Virus record (IMG/VR): IMGVR_UViG_3300036832_000676
Location: 1-40,304 of that record
From: a virus
Reading direction: 5' to 3' (one strand)
DNA: 40,304 nt
Shown: positions 27,481-35,189 of the stretch, piece after piece
Layout of the letters: every line of letters starts with the position of its first letter
Numbering within the stretch: position 1 is the first letter of the stretch
The notes under the pieces: generated by a model
The model's database searches: none
Told to the model about the DNA's origin: nothing
The model's input: only the letters and a program-made list of their open reading frames with translations
Made by a program: the position numbers and the translations under genes

Positions 27481-28830
27481 ATGGCCAAGATCAAGACCCG
27501 ACCCACCCCCCAATCCGCGACCTTCAATGCCGTGGTCACCGTCCAAGGTGACCCGACCGAGGGCAATTTCGAGCTCTCCCTGATTCAGGTGCCTGCGGAG
27601 GAGAGGCCGCCCATCGAGCCGCCGCCGATCGACCCGCCGGTCGAGCCGCCGGTGGAGCCGCCCGACATCGAGGAGCCGCCCGCGACCGGCTGGTCGCCGC
27701 CGGACTACCTGCGCACCGACACCGACAAGGTGAGCGTGCCGAGCATCCCGCGACCGGCCCATCTCACGGCCTTCAAAGACCCGAATTTCCACACCACCAT
27801 CACCCGCATCTCGGGCGACCCCGGCGCCACGATTCAGGGCTTGTCGGGTGCGCGTTGGGGCAACGAGTGCCGACATCACTACAACAGCGACCAGGCCTGG
27901 AGCCCCGACGAGCGCCTGATCTATCTGGACACCAACAACGGCGGCTCGCCGAGCTCGCTCTTCCTCGACGGTGAGACTTATCGACCGGCCTTCGCGCCGC
28001 AGAACAAGCCGTCGTCGGCCGACATCCGCTGGGACCCGGCGAACCCCGATTGGATGCTGTGCGCGGCGAAGAACAAGCTCTTGGGCTGGAACCCGGCGCG
28101 CGGCGAGCAGGTCGTCATCATGACTTTCGACGGCTTCGATGATCTGACGTTCGGGCCGTGGGAAGGCAGCCCCAGCCGCGACGGCAAGCTCGTCGTGCTG
28201 ACCTCGGACAGCCAGGGCGTGGCCTTCGTCTACGACATCGAGAACGACGAGAAGCACCCGACCATTAAAGGCAGCAAGTTCGGCGAATTTTCCGACTGCC
28301 GCATCTCGCGCGGCGGCCAATACATGGTCTGGAAAATAAGCCCCGATGAAGTTTTCGTGACCGACTTTGACGGCAACGAGATCACGCATCTGCCCAATAA
28401 TTTCGTCAGCCATTTCGACATGGCGGTCGATGCCGATGGCGACGAGGTCCTGTGCGGGCGCGTCAACTCCTCGAGCGTCAATCAGGGGCCGTCCGGCTAC
28501 ATTTCGAAATACCGGCTCAAGGATGGCCACAGGCTCGGATTGCAAAAGGGCAAGGGCTGGTCGAGCCATACCAGTTGCCGCTCCGAATCGTTCTATTGCG
28601 TCTCGGCACCGACGCTCGAGGGCGGCGATTATGCCTACAACGGCGAGCTCATCATGTGCGCCTACGACGGCTCCAACACCTGGCGCCTGGGCCATACGCA
28701 CACCAATAAAGACGTGAGCTACGTTCAGGAGACGCAGCCTTGTCACTCGCCCAAGGGCACGCGGGTGATCTTCGCCAGCCCCTGGGGGCATGACGGCGTC
28801 GGCTGCTACGTCTGTGACTTTCGCGGATGA
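27481..28830 (+). CDS. Beta-propeller protein with phage-type N-terminal domain
   Basis: The 449-residue protein has an N-terminal beta domain (1-40: TPQSATFNAVVTVQGDPTEG), a Pro/Glu hinge (EERPPIEPPPIDPPVEPP) and a seven-bladed-propeller-like body. Landmarks are NFHTTITRISGDPG, CRHHYNSDQAWSPDERLIYL, FDDLTFGPWEGSPSRDGKLV, SHFDMAVDADGDEVLCG, SSHTSCRSESF and QPCHSPKGTRVIFASPWG. The RHHYs.DQaWs motif and blade pattern recall oligogalacturonate-lyase-like (TolB-type) propellers. HTSCR, GHTHT and QPCH supply metal-binding-type residues, but I cannot confirm catalysis. No signal peptide. Outside the late block, it is likely a lysogenic-conversion or accessory gene, or an auxiliary fibre/depolymerase. 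GGGAG precedes ATG by eight bases. Confidence 0.65.
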   Translation: MAKIKTRPTPQSATFNAVVTVQGDPTEGNFELSLIQVPAEERPPIEPPPIDPPVEPPVEPPDIEEPPATGWSPPDYLRTDTDKVSVPSIPRPAHLTAFKDPNFHTTITRISGDPGATIQGLSGARWGNECRHHYNSDQAWSPDERLIYLDTNNGGSPSSLFLDGETYRPAFAPQNKPSSADIRWDPANPDWMLCAAKNKLLGWNPARGEQVVIMTFDGFDDLTFGPWEGSPSRDGKLVVLTSDSQGVAFVYDIENDEKHPTIKGSKFGEFSDCRISRGGQYMVWKISPDEVFVTDFDGNEITHLPNNFVSHFDMAVDADGDEVLCGRVNSSSVNQGPSGYISKYRLKDGHRLGLQKGKGWSSHTSCRSESFYCVSAPTLEGGDYAYNGELIMCAYDGSNTWRLGHTHTNKDVSYVQETQPCHSPKGTRVIFASPWGHDGVGCYVCDFRG

Positions 28831-29012
28831 GCCGCGCGGATGATCTCGAGTTCAACACTCGTGCTTACAAAGCTTATTGCGCCCTGCAGGACGAGTGCGA
28901 GGCGCTGCGCAAGGCGCTCGCGATCTGCCGCATCCGCTGCGAGCGCGCCGAGAAGAGAATCGGTGAGCTCCTGCGCCAACAAAAAAGAGGCCGCCCCGAA
29001 GGGCGGCCTTGA
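28827..29012 (+). CDS. Small coiled-coil protein (61 aa)
   Basis: The product, MSRADDLEFNTRAYKAYCAL then QDECEALRKALAICRIRCER and AEKRIGELLRQQKRGRPEGR, is a helical protein with four cysteines in heptad positions. Its last codons form the leftward late terminator (28981-29008). ATGA overlap couples it to the propeller gene; it converges on the proline-rich late gene 31 bases away. Confidence 0.6.
   Translation: MSRADDLEFNTRAYKAYCALQDECEALRKALAICRIRCERAEKRIGELLRQQKRGRPEGRP
28981..29008 (-). terminator. Leftward late-operon terminator with UUCG tetraloop
   Basis: On the minus strand, GGCCGCCC-TTCG-GGGCGGCC (29008-28989) is followed by TCTTTTTT. The C(UUCG)G loop is exceptionally stable. It lies 36 bases after the last late gene and inside the end of the convergent 61-residue gene, stopping late transcription from running into the accessory region. 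Confidence 0.85.
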
Positions 29013-29043
29013 GGGGGGAGTTGTCCTTGGAGGAAGGACCTGG

Positions 29044-29682
29044 TTACGGAATCTTGCGATCCGATTTGCTGTGTTGCGGCGCCTGCTGCGGCGGCGCGAT
29101 TGGGTGCGTCGGCTGTCCGCCGGGGTCCATCGGGTGCTCGGGATGCGGCCCGCCGCTCTCGCCACCGCCGCCACCCCCAACATTCGGCGGATGCGGCTTG
29201 TCGCCACCGCCCGAAGGCAACCACACCCAGCCATAGACCGGGGAATAGGCCCAACGGCCGCCCATGTCCTCGGTCGGAGGGGTTCCCGGCTGGCCGCCAG
29301 GCGCGATCGGGTGCGTCGGTTGGCCGGGCTGGTAGATCGGGTGAGAGGGATAGCCAGGCTGGTAGATCGGGTGAGAGGGATAGCCAGGCTGGCCGCCACC
29401 GCTGGGCGGTTGGCCACCGGGGGCGATCGGATGTGCCGGATAGGGCGGCAAGGAGCCAGGGCCGCCCCAGATGCCGGGAGGCTGACCGCCCGGCGCGATC
29501 GGGTGCGCCGGTTGGCCGGGCTGATAGATCGGATGAGAGGGATAGCCAGGCTGGCCGCCGCCGCCTGAAGGCGGGTAGTAGATGGGCGGCATGACGCCGG
29601 GTCCCCCCGGCATCGGCCCGCCGCCGATCTCGAGGCCCGCATAGGTCAGGACGCCGGTAATCTGGATAGGGATAGAAGGCAT
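29044..29682 (-). CDS. Proline/glycine-rich repeat protein (212 aa)
   Basis: A short N-terminal beta segment (PSIPIQITGVLTYAGLEIGG) is followed by imperfect repeats of QPGYPSHPIY, QPGQPAHPIAPGG and similar units, then WAYSPVYGWVWLPSGGG and another Pro/Gly tail. Such extended low-complexity proteins occur in late regions of alphaproteobacterial phages; a structural or adhesive role is possible. AAGGAG is six bases before the ATG at 29682. It is the last gene of the late block, after the endolysin. Confidence 0.65.
   Translation of the reverse strand: MPSIPIQITGVLTYAGLEIGGGPMPGGPGVMPPIYYPPSGGGGQPGYPSHPIYQPGQPAHPIAPGGQPPGIWGGPGSLPPYPAHPIAPGGQPPSGGGQPGYPSHPIYQPGYPSHPIYQPGQPTHPIAPGGQPGTPPTEDMGGRWAYSPVYGWVWLPSGGGDKPHPPNVGGGGGGESGGPHPEHPMDPGGQPTHPIAPPQQAPQHSKSDRKIP
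29327..29386. repeat. Tandem 30-bp exact duplication
   Basis: Two identical 30-base units (29327-29356 and 29357-29386) encode QPGYPSHPIY twice in the Pro/Gly-rich protein. They form part of a wider set of diverged copies and point to recent expansion by replication slippage. Confidence 0.85.
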
Positions 29683-29736
29683 TGCATTCTCCTTCGATGG
29701 TTGAGGAAAAACCCGCCACGGCCGTGACGGGGCAGG

Positions 29737-30387
29737 CTAGGCGACCTTGTCCGAATCATCCTCTTCGACCGGCCCAAACCATTGGGCGCAGTGCTCGGGC
29801 TCGCCGTTGAACTGATTGCAATCCATGGGGGCCTCGACGCCGGGCACGACGCGCGGCTCACCGCCGACGCTGCCGTCCGTATACTGCCACAGGCTCCAAT
29901 GCTTCCAAGTGCCTTTCGGCCAGGAGATTTTGGCCACGTTGGCGTTGTATTGCGCCAGCCACAACGAGGTGCGGGCGAGCTGGCGATCGTGCTTGTCGCC
30001 TAACTGCTCCTTCAGCAACGAACCGGCGTAGATGCAGATTTGCATGCTCGAATCGAGCCCGGCGATCGCGGCCACCGCCTCGTGCAGGTCGGTCAAGGTG
30101 CAGAGCGGGTCCTCATAGTCGATCGCCACCCGCGAGCCTGGCGGCAGCTCGGCATACTTGAGGAAATGCTTCATCTGCTCGGCCGCCTTGCCGTGCTTCA
30201 GGAAGTGATAGGCGCCCCATTTCAGGCCCGCGTCGAGCGCGTTGCGCATGCGGTCGGCATAGGTCTTGTCGGTGTAGGTGTGGCCCTCGGTGGCCTTGTG
30301 GATGACGCCGATGACACCGGCGTCGGCGACCTCGGAGAAGCTATCGACCTCGTTCCAGTGCGACAGATCGAGCGCGTCAATTCGCAT
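29737..30387 (-). CDS. Endolysin, GH25 muramidase
   Basis: The 216-residue enzyme has the GH25 pattern: IDALDLSHWN (3-12), VIHKATEGHTYTDKTYADR, WGAYHFLKHG (57-66) and VAIDYED with the catalytic Asp90-x-Glu92. It ends near SLWQYTDGSVGG and a short acidic tail. It cuts the MurNAc-GlcNAc bond of peptidoglycan at lysis. No signal or anchor is present, so release through a holin is required; the gene just upstream supplies the candidate. It overlaps that gene by 11 bases. Confidence 0.92.
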   Translation of the reverse strand: MRIDALDLSHWNEVDSFSEVADAGVIGVIHKATEGHTYTDKTYADRMRNALDAGLKWGAYHFLKHGKAAEQMKHFLKYAELPPGSRVAIDYEDPLCTLTDLHEAVAAIAGLDSSMQICIYAGSLLKEQLGDKHDRQLARTSLWLAQYNANVAKISWPKGTWKHWSLWQYTDGSVGGEPRVVPGVEAPMDCNQFNGEPEHCAQWFGPVEEDDSDKVA

Positions 30388-30583
30388 TGCGATTCTCCGG
30401 CAGGCAGCGCTCGAATAGCATCTTTGTCTCGAGGTGTCGCTCGCCGCGCTCGGCGCGCAGCGAGAGAAAGATGGCGACCAGGAAGGCGGCGTTGAGCAGC
30501 ACCAGGGCCAGCAGCATGGGCTGGCCGCGAAAACCCTTGGCCAAGCCCTCGCTGACGCTGGTGACGATCGAGGCCGGGCTCAC
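30377..30583 (-). CDS. Holin candidate (68 aa, one transmembrane helix)
   Basis: The product is MSPASIVTSVSEGLAKGFRG then QPMLLALVLLNAAFLVAIFL, and a charged tail (RAERGERHLETKMLFERCLP). An amphipathic N-terminal helix plus one strong membrane span (about 21-42) directly in front of the endolysin gene fits a class III holin. It could instead be an accessory of a different lysis system; no antiholin dual start is evident. Overlaps both neighbours. Confidence 0.7.
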   Translation of the reverse strand: MSPASIVTSVSEGLAKGFRGQPMLLALVLLNAAFLVAIFLSLRAERGERHLETKMLFERCLPENRNAN

Positions 30584-30984
30584 TTATGCCTGCGCCTGCG
30601 CCCGTTCCCGTTCTCGCCGTTCTCGCCGTTCTCGCCGTTCTCGTCGGCGGGGGCCTCGCCGCTGGGACCGCCGCGGTGCTTGCCGCGCTTGCGCGGGTGC
30701 GTCATGTCCTCGCCGCTGCCGTGCGCCTCGACCTCCTGCTTGCGCCTCTCGACCAGGGCCTCCATGGCGGCGCGGGCCTCCTCGCTGTCGAGCGGGTCCC
30801 TGATCTCGTCCAGCATCTCGGCGAAGTTGTAGTCGTGCCGCTCGAGCAGCGCGCGGTAAGCCGGATCATCGCCATCGACCTTGACGAAGAACAGGCCTGG
30901 CCCTTCGTGTTGGCCGAGCTCCTCGTCATCCTCGAGGATCGCTTGGATGGTGGTGCGGGTGGAGCCGCCATAGGTGAGTAGCAT
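30580..30984 (-). CDS. Hypothetical late protein with GEN repeats (134 aa)
   Basis: The N-terminal two thirds (TTIQAILEDDEELGQHEGPG, FFVKVDGDDPAYRALLERHD, NFAEMLDEIRDPLDSEEARA) form a plausible small fold. The C-terminus is charged low-complexity with tandem NGENGENGENG from 9-base DNA repeats near 30610-30640, ending RRRRHK. AAGGAG is seven bases before ATG. It sits between the fibre genes and the lysis genes. Function unknown. Confidence 0.65.
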   Translation of the reverse strand: MLLTYGGSTRTTIQAILEDDEELGQHEGPGLFFVKVDGDDPAYRALLERHDYNFAEMLDEIRDPLDSEEARAAMEALVERRKQEVEAHGSGEDMTHPRKRGKHRGGPSGEAPADENGENGENGENGNGRRRRHK

Positions 30985-31009
30985 TGGGGTTCTCCTTCAG
31001 TGAACGAGG

Positions 31010-31231
31010 TTAGACAGGCTTGGGCGGCCTGGCCGGTTTGATCGCCGTGGGGATCAGGCCCGCCGCCAGGGCCTGGGTGTAGTAGCGGTTGGTGCCGTCC
31101 ACCGGGAAGAACAGGGTGGCCGGTCCCGGCACGGCGGCATAGCCGCCACCGGCGGCGAGCGTGTCGCCGGTCTGCAATGTCATGCACATCCAGCTCTCTT
31201 GCTGGTTCGTATAGGTGAGGGCGAGGGCCAT
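31010..31231 (-). CDS. Small late protein (73 aa)
   Basis: The product starts MALALTYTNQQESWMCMTLQ, continues TGDTLAAGGGYAAVPGPATL, and ends PTAIKPARPPKPV. AAGGAGG is seven bases upstream of the ATG at 31231, and the gene starts three bases after the fibre gene stop. A beta-rich sequence next to a fibre suggests a fibre accessory or capping protein; no family recognised. Confidence 0.65.
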   Translation of the reverse strand: MALALTYTNQQESWMCMTLQTGDTLAAGGGYAAVPGPATLFFPVDGTNRYYTQALAAGLIPTAIKPARPPKPV

Positions 31232-31233
31232 GA

Positions 31234-33456
31234 TCAGCCTCCTTCTAGTTGAGCGACGCGGCGCCGGAGCGCTTGCAGTTCGGCGACCAGGTAAGGCACC
31301 AGCTTCGAGGCATCCAGGCCGTAGGGGCGGAAGGCCTCGTCGTCGGGGTCCTTGTCGTTGCCGCGATGCACGGCATTGGGCACGTCCTCGATCAGCTCTT
31401 GCGCCACAAAGCCGTGATCGGGAAACGCTTCGCCCGTCTCGCGGCCTTTGACATCGCGAAGGACCCATTCGAAGGCGCGCGGTTTCAGCGCGTCGATGAG
31501 GCTGCCGGTGTCGATGGCCTCGCCGAGGGGGCGGATATTGCGCTTCAGCCGGGCGTCCGAGGAGGTGTTGTAGGCGACGTTGGCGCCGTTGGTGGTGATC
31601 GAGCCGACGAAGCCGCCCGAGCCCCAGAGGAAGGCTGCCAGATAGCAGGTGGTGAGATCGTTGCGGCAAACGATGGAGCCGTAGCCCGCATAAGCGGCGT
31701 AGCAGCCCAAGGCATAGTGACTGGGGTCCGCGCACATATTGACCAGGGCCTGGGTCATGATGTTGCCGCTGCCGCCAGGGGAACTGAGGTTGGGCTGGAC
31801 GCCACTCGCCAGGGTCAGGCCACCGCTCATGGTGCCGCCGCTGAGACTCAGCTTGGTGGTGTCGTTCGGATGCACATGGTCGCCACGGCTGAAGGTCGTG
31901 GCCACGCCGGGGTTGACGCTGCCGGGCGCGCTCGGGTTGGCGCTCGAGGCTGCGGGCACGCCGGAGAGAGTGACACCGGCGGAAATCGTGCCGCCGGTGA
32001 AGGCCACGGCACTGGAGCTCAAGCTGGTGAAGTGACCGGCGACCGGCGTGCTGCCGCCGATGACGGCGTTGTCGATCGCGGTCCCGGTCAGCGTGCCGCC
32101 GACGATGCTGCTGCTGCTCAGGGTGCCGCCGCTGATGGCGGTGTTGCTGATGGTGCCGCCGCTGATGGCGGCGCCGCTGGCGCTCATGGAGGTGAAGTGA
32201 CCGGCCGTCGGCGTGGTGACGCCGATCGGCGTGTTGTCGATGGTGCCGCCGACGATGGTGTTGTTGTTGGCCTGCACGCCCGCGATGGTGCCGCCGGTGA
32301 TGGCCACGTTTGACGCCGCTTGCGTCGCCATGGTGCCGAGGCCGAGCGCCGTTTGGGCCGCCGCCGGTGTCGCCGCGACGAACACGCTCGAGCCGACTGT
32401 CGAGGCGCCGATCGCCGTCTGCGCGGCGCCGGTCGAGGCCGCCGCAAACACCGCCTGGCCGACCGCCGAGGCGCCGATCGCCGTTTGCGCCGCGCCCGCA
32501 TTGGCGGCGGTGAGCACCGCTCGGCCGACGGCGGTGGAATCGGAAATCTGCGTCGAGACGATGGTCGTGGCCGCCGCCGCCGTGCCGCCGCCGGTGACGG
32601 CCCAGCGCGACACGCCGTCCGACTGCAGGGTGATGAAGAAATACGGCGCGTTGAGCGTCGCGGTGAGCGGCGCGGGCACGCCGTTGATGAGGTCCGAGCC
32701 GGAGCGCGCCACGGTGATGGTGTTGGTGCTCGAGCAGCTCCCCAGGAGATCGAGCACGGTGATGGTCTTGCCCGCCGCCACGCTGGCGGCGAGCGGCAAG
32801 GTCGCGGTGACCGGGCCGGTGAGCGTGCCGAAGCCGACCGAGGTGTCGTCCGGCGAGATGGCGTAATTGGCAGTCGGCTCGCGCAGGCCGGTGACGCGGT
32901 TGAGCGTCCATTTCGAGCTGCCGTCGCAGGTAAGCGTCAGGCCTGCGTAGGGCCGCGACAGGATGCGGTTCGGCCAGCCGTTGATGCTGTCCGAGCCGCT
33001 CGTTTGCACCACCCAGTGATTGGTGGTCGAGAGGCCGCCGACCTCGTCTTGCAGGGTGACGGCGTGGCCAGGCGCGACGGTCGCCGCCGGGGGCAGGGTC
33101 AGGGTGCGGGTGGCGGTGAGCGGCGCCGTGAGGCCGACATAGCGATCGCCGAGGGCCACCGCATAGTCGCTGTCGCCGACAGCGCTGCGCTGGTCGATGG
33201 TTTGGATCTGATTGATCAGGTGATCGAGGCGGATTTTGTCGTAATTGCCGGTCGTGTTGTCGAGCACCGCCGTGTAGAAATTGCTGGGCGGCGTCAGCAC
33301 CGTCTCTTCGAAGAGCGGCGCGTAATCGAGCGTCATCGCCCAGGCGCTCGGGTCCTGTTTCTCGATTGAGATTCCCGGCCCCGAGATGATGGTCGCCGGG
33401 AAGGGCACATCGGTCAGGACGGTGATGCTCGGTGCCGAGGAATCGAAGAGCGACAT
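31234..33456 (-). CDS. Tail fibre with C-terminal S74 intramolecular chaperone
   Basis: The 740-residue protein has an N-terminal part with YVGLTAPLTATRTLTLPPAA-type beta repeats (about 100-270) and a middle of Ala-rich (GAAQTAIGASAVG) and GGT-rich (GGTISNTAISGGTLSSSSI, AGHFTSLSS) repeats likely to form a trimeric triple beta-helix. The end begins at about 632 with SSDARLKRNIRPL, the Peptidase_S74 domain that helps trimerisation and then cuts itself off; it ends in a coiled coil (ELQALRRRVAQLE). The conserved Ser and Lys of the SDARLK motif are present. It probably recognises the host surface. AGGAG is six bases before ATG. Confidence 0.88.
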   Translation of the reverse strand: MSLFDSSAPSITVLTDVPFPATIISGPGISIEKQDPSAWAMTLDYAPLFEETVLTPPSNFYTAVLDNTTGNYDKIRLDHLINQIQTIDQRSAVGDSDYAVALGDRYVGLTAPLTATRTLTLPPAATVAPGHAVTLQDEVGGLSTTNHWVVQTSGSDSINGWPNRILSRPYAGLTLTCDGSSKWTLNRVTGLREPTANYAISPDDTSVGFGTLTGPVTATLPLAASVAAGKTITVLDLLGSCSSTNTITVARSGSDLINGVPAPLTATLNAPYFFITLQSDGVSRWAVTGGGTAAAATTIVSTQISDSTAVGRAVLTAANAGAAQTAIGASAVGQAVFAAASTGAAQTAIGASTVGSSVFVAATPAAAQTALGLGTMATQAASNVAITGGTIAGVQANNNTIVGGTIDNTPIGVTTPTAGHFTSMSASGAAISGGTISNTAISGGTLSSSSIVGGTLTGTAIDNAVIGGSTPVAGHFTSLSSSAVAFTGGTISAGVTLSGVPAASSANPSAPGSVNPGVATTFSRGDHVHPNDTTKLSLSGGTMSGGLTLASGVQPNLSSPGGSGNIMTQALVNMCADPSHYALGCYAAYAGYGSIVCRNDLTTCYLAAFLWGSGGFVGSITTNGANVAYNTSSDARLKRNIRPLGEAIDTGSLIDALKPRAFEWVLRDVKGRETGEAFPDHGFVAQELIEDVPNAVHRGNDKDPDDEAFRPYGLDASKLVPYLVAELQALRRRVAQLEGG

Positions 33457-33465
33457 GGGGAGCTC

Positions 33466-33897
33466 CTAAGCCGTGGCCATTGCCTGCGGCTGCATGACGA
33501 TGCCGTCACGCACCGGCAGGTAGCCGATGGCGACCTGGATGGTCTGGGCGCCGTTGCTGCAAGTCAGTCCGACCTTGTACATGCCCGCCGGGAGTGAGCG
33601 CATCGAGGCCACCGGGAAATAGACATAGAGCATGCCCGGCCCGGTGACGGTGAGCTCGCCGGTGAGCGTCGAGCCTTGCAGCACCGCCGTGCGTCCGGCG
33701 TAGGCGTTGCCGTAACCCGAGCCGTAGTTGAAGCTGCGATAGCCCGAGCCTGGCGGCGGCGCCGTGGGCACGACGGCGATATAGAAATCATCGCCGGAGA
33801 GGTCCACGAGCTGGCCGCTCGAGCGCTCGAGGAACTGGATGGGCAAGGCCCAATCGCTCTGGTTGGAGGCTTCCTTGAGCTTCGCGTGAAAAGCCAT
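33466..33897 (-). CDS. Fibre-associated hypothetical protein (143 aa)
   Basis: A beta-rich protein: WALPIQFLERSSGQLVDLSG, DDFYIAVVP, a Gly/Tyr loop (GSGYRSFNYGSGYGNAYAG), LTGELTVTGPGMLYVYFPVA and MYKVGLTCSNGAQTIQVAIG. It looks like a small beta-sandwich that could bridge or cap fibres. It shares one base with the previous stop (TGATG), and its own stop overlaps the ribosome site of the next fibre gene. No family is firmly recognised. Confidence 0.65.
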   Translation of the reverse strand: MAFHAKLKEASNQSDWALPIQFLERSSGQLVDLSGDDFYIAVVPTAPPPGSGYRSFNYGSGYGNAYAGRTAVLQGSTLTGELTVTGPGMLYVYFPVASMRSLPAGMYKVGLTCSNGAQTIQVAIGYLPVRDGIVMQPQAMATA

Positions 33898-35189
33898 CAG
33901 AGCACCAAATAAAAGGTGACGAGGATCGCTGGCGGCACGGTGTTGTGCGGCGTGTTGCCGCCGACCGGGTCCGAGGTCAGCGTGTGAAAGTGCGCGCCGC
34001 CGGTGTCGGTGGTGAAGGGATGCGTGTGCGGCTGCGTGGTGTCGTTGAAGTTATGCAGATGCGAGCCGTCGGCCGAGATGCCGTGCGTATGGGCGGGCGA
34101 GGCGTTGAGGATCAGGGTGTGCGAATGCTGGCCGTCGGTGGCGATGCCGTGCGTGTGCGGATTGCTCTCCGTGCCGGTTTGTGCCGCGCCGCCGCCCCAC
34201 CAGTAGGTCGAAGAGGGGCCAGGTCCGGCGCCGGTGTTGACGCTGGCAGGCACCCAGGAGCCATGCGTATGCGATTGCAGGTCGCCGCTGGTGGCGTTGC
34301 CATGCGCGTGCTGGCCTTGCGTGTCGGTGGAGCCGGTCGGCGTGAAGGCGCCGCCCGACGCCGTCAGGCCGCCATGCGCGTGCGTGCCCTGCACGTCGGT
34401 GACCTCGGCGACCGAGATCAGCGGGTTGGCGTTGGTGGTGCCGGTGTGCTGATGCGCGCCGCCGGTGGCGGTGGTCGCCGTCACCGTGAAGATCGGCATC
34501 TCGGTGACGGTGACCAGATGCGTGCCTTCGCCGAGCGTCGAGCCGAGCTGCGTGGCGTTGCCGGTGTGGAAGGGCGCGCCGTTCAGCCGACCTGACGCCG
34601 AGGCGTCGAGCATGAACGGCGTGCGGCCGGAAAAATCGGGCAGGGTGAGCGGCTTGTCGGCAGCGAAATCGGCGGCCGCGGTGGCGCCACGGCCGCCTTG
34701 CACCGGCAAGGTGGCGTCCTGATCCCAGAGCCAGACATAGAGATTTTGCGCGGTGGGGTCGGCGAACTCGGTGGCGCCGGAGAGCTCCGAGCCGATCGAC
34801 TTGCCGTTGCAGCGCACCCGGCCGGTGATGATCGCCGTGCCGTAATTCCAGACGAGATCGCCGGTCATCAGCGGCTTGTCGAGCGAGCCGACCGGCGGCG
34901 GTGGCGGCGGCGGCGTGGGGTCGCCGGGCAGGTTGTCGATGTCGCGGATCAGGACCCCGGCCGAGCTCAGGATGCGCATGCGGTAGGGGTTGCCCTGCAG
35001 CCAGGCGGGCGGAATGCAGCTCGAGGCGTCGGTGAGCAGCGGCTGCTGCCAGGGATGCTGCAAGAGGCCGTCTGAATAGGCCACGCGCGGCGTCAGCGTG
35101 CCCGCGTCGTAAAAGCTGACTTGCGCCCCGACTTGCGGCCGCGCCTGAAAGAACACCGGCTGCGTGGAGAGCGGGCAAAAGACGGTCAT
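33897..35189 (-). CDS. Collar-type tail fibre with HxH array
   Basis: Residues 1-90 form a phage fibre N-domain (CPLSTQPVFFQARPQVGAQV, FYDAGTLTPRVAYSDGLLQH, PPAWLQGNPYRMRILSSAGV). After a polyproline hinge comes a collar-domain region (FADKPLTLPDFSGRTPFML, EMPIF). Residues about 240-420 carry around ten HxH motifs (HQHTG, HAHGG, HTHGS, HSHTL, HLHNF, HFHTL). The protein closes with NTPHNTVPPAILVTFYLVL, as tail-collar proteins do. In the T4 gp37 tip, HxH pairs bind iron along a slender trimer; the same design is likely here. Overlaps the upstream internal protein gene by four bases. Confidence 0.82.
   Translation of the reverse strand: MTVFCPLSTQPVFFQARPQVGAQVSFYDAGTLTPRVAYSDGLLQHPWQQPLLTDASSCIPPAWLQGNPYRMRILSSAGVLIRDIDNLPGDPTPPPPPPPVGSLDKPLMTGDLVWNYGTAIITGRVRCNGKSIGSELSGATEFADPTAQNLYVWLWDQDATLPVQGGRGATAAADFAADKPLTLPDFSGRTPFMLDASASGRLNGAPFHTGNATQLGSTLGEGTHLVTVTEMPIFTVTATTATGGAHQHTGTTNANPLISVAEVTDVQGTHAHGGLTASGGAFTPTGSTDTQGQHAHGNATSGDLQSHTHGSWVPASVNTGAGPGPSSTYWWGGGAAQTGTESNPHTHGIATDGQHSHTLILNASPAHTHGISADGSHLHNFNDTTQPHTHPFTTDTGGAHFHTLTSDPVGGNTPHNTVPPAILVTFYLVL

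Noticed and set aside
27040-28791. 583-codon leftward open frame opposite the propeller gene
   Set aside because: The rightward frame has coherent propeller motifs and a good ribosome site; the leftward one is an Arg/Val/Gly-rich shadow.
31232-32911. Long leftward frame upstream of the 73-residue gene, in a different frame from the fibre
   Set aside because: Only the final 73 codons have a ribosome site and sensible composition; the rest is His/Arg-rich shadow of the fibre gene.
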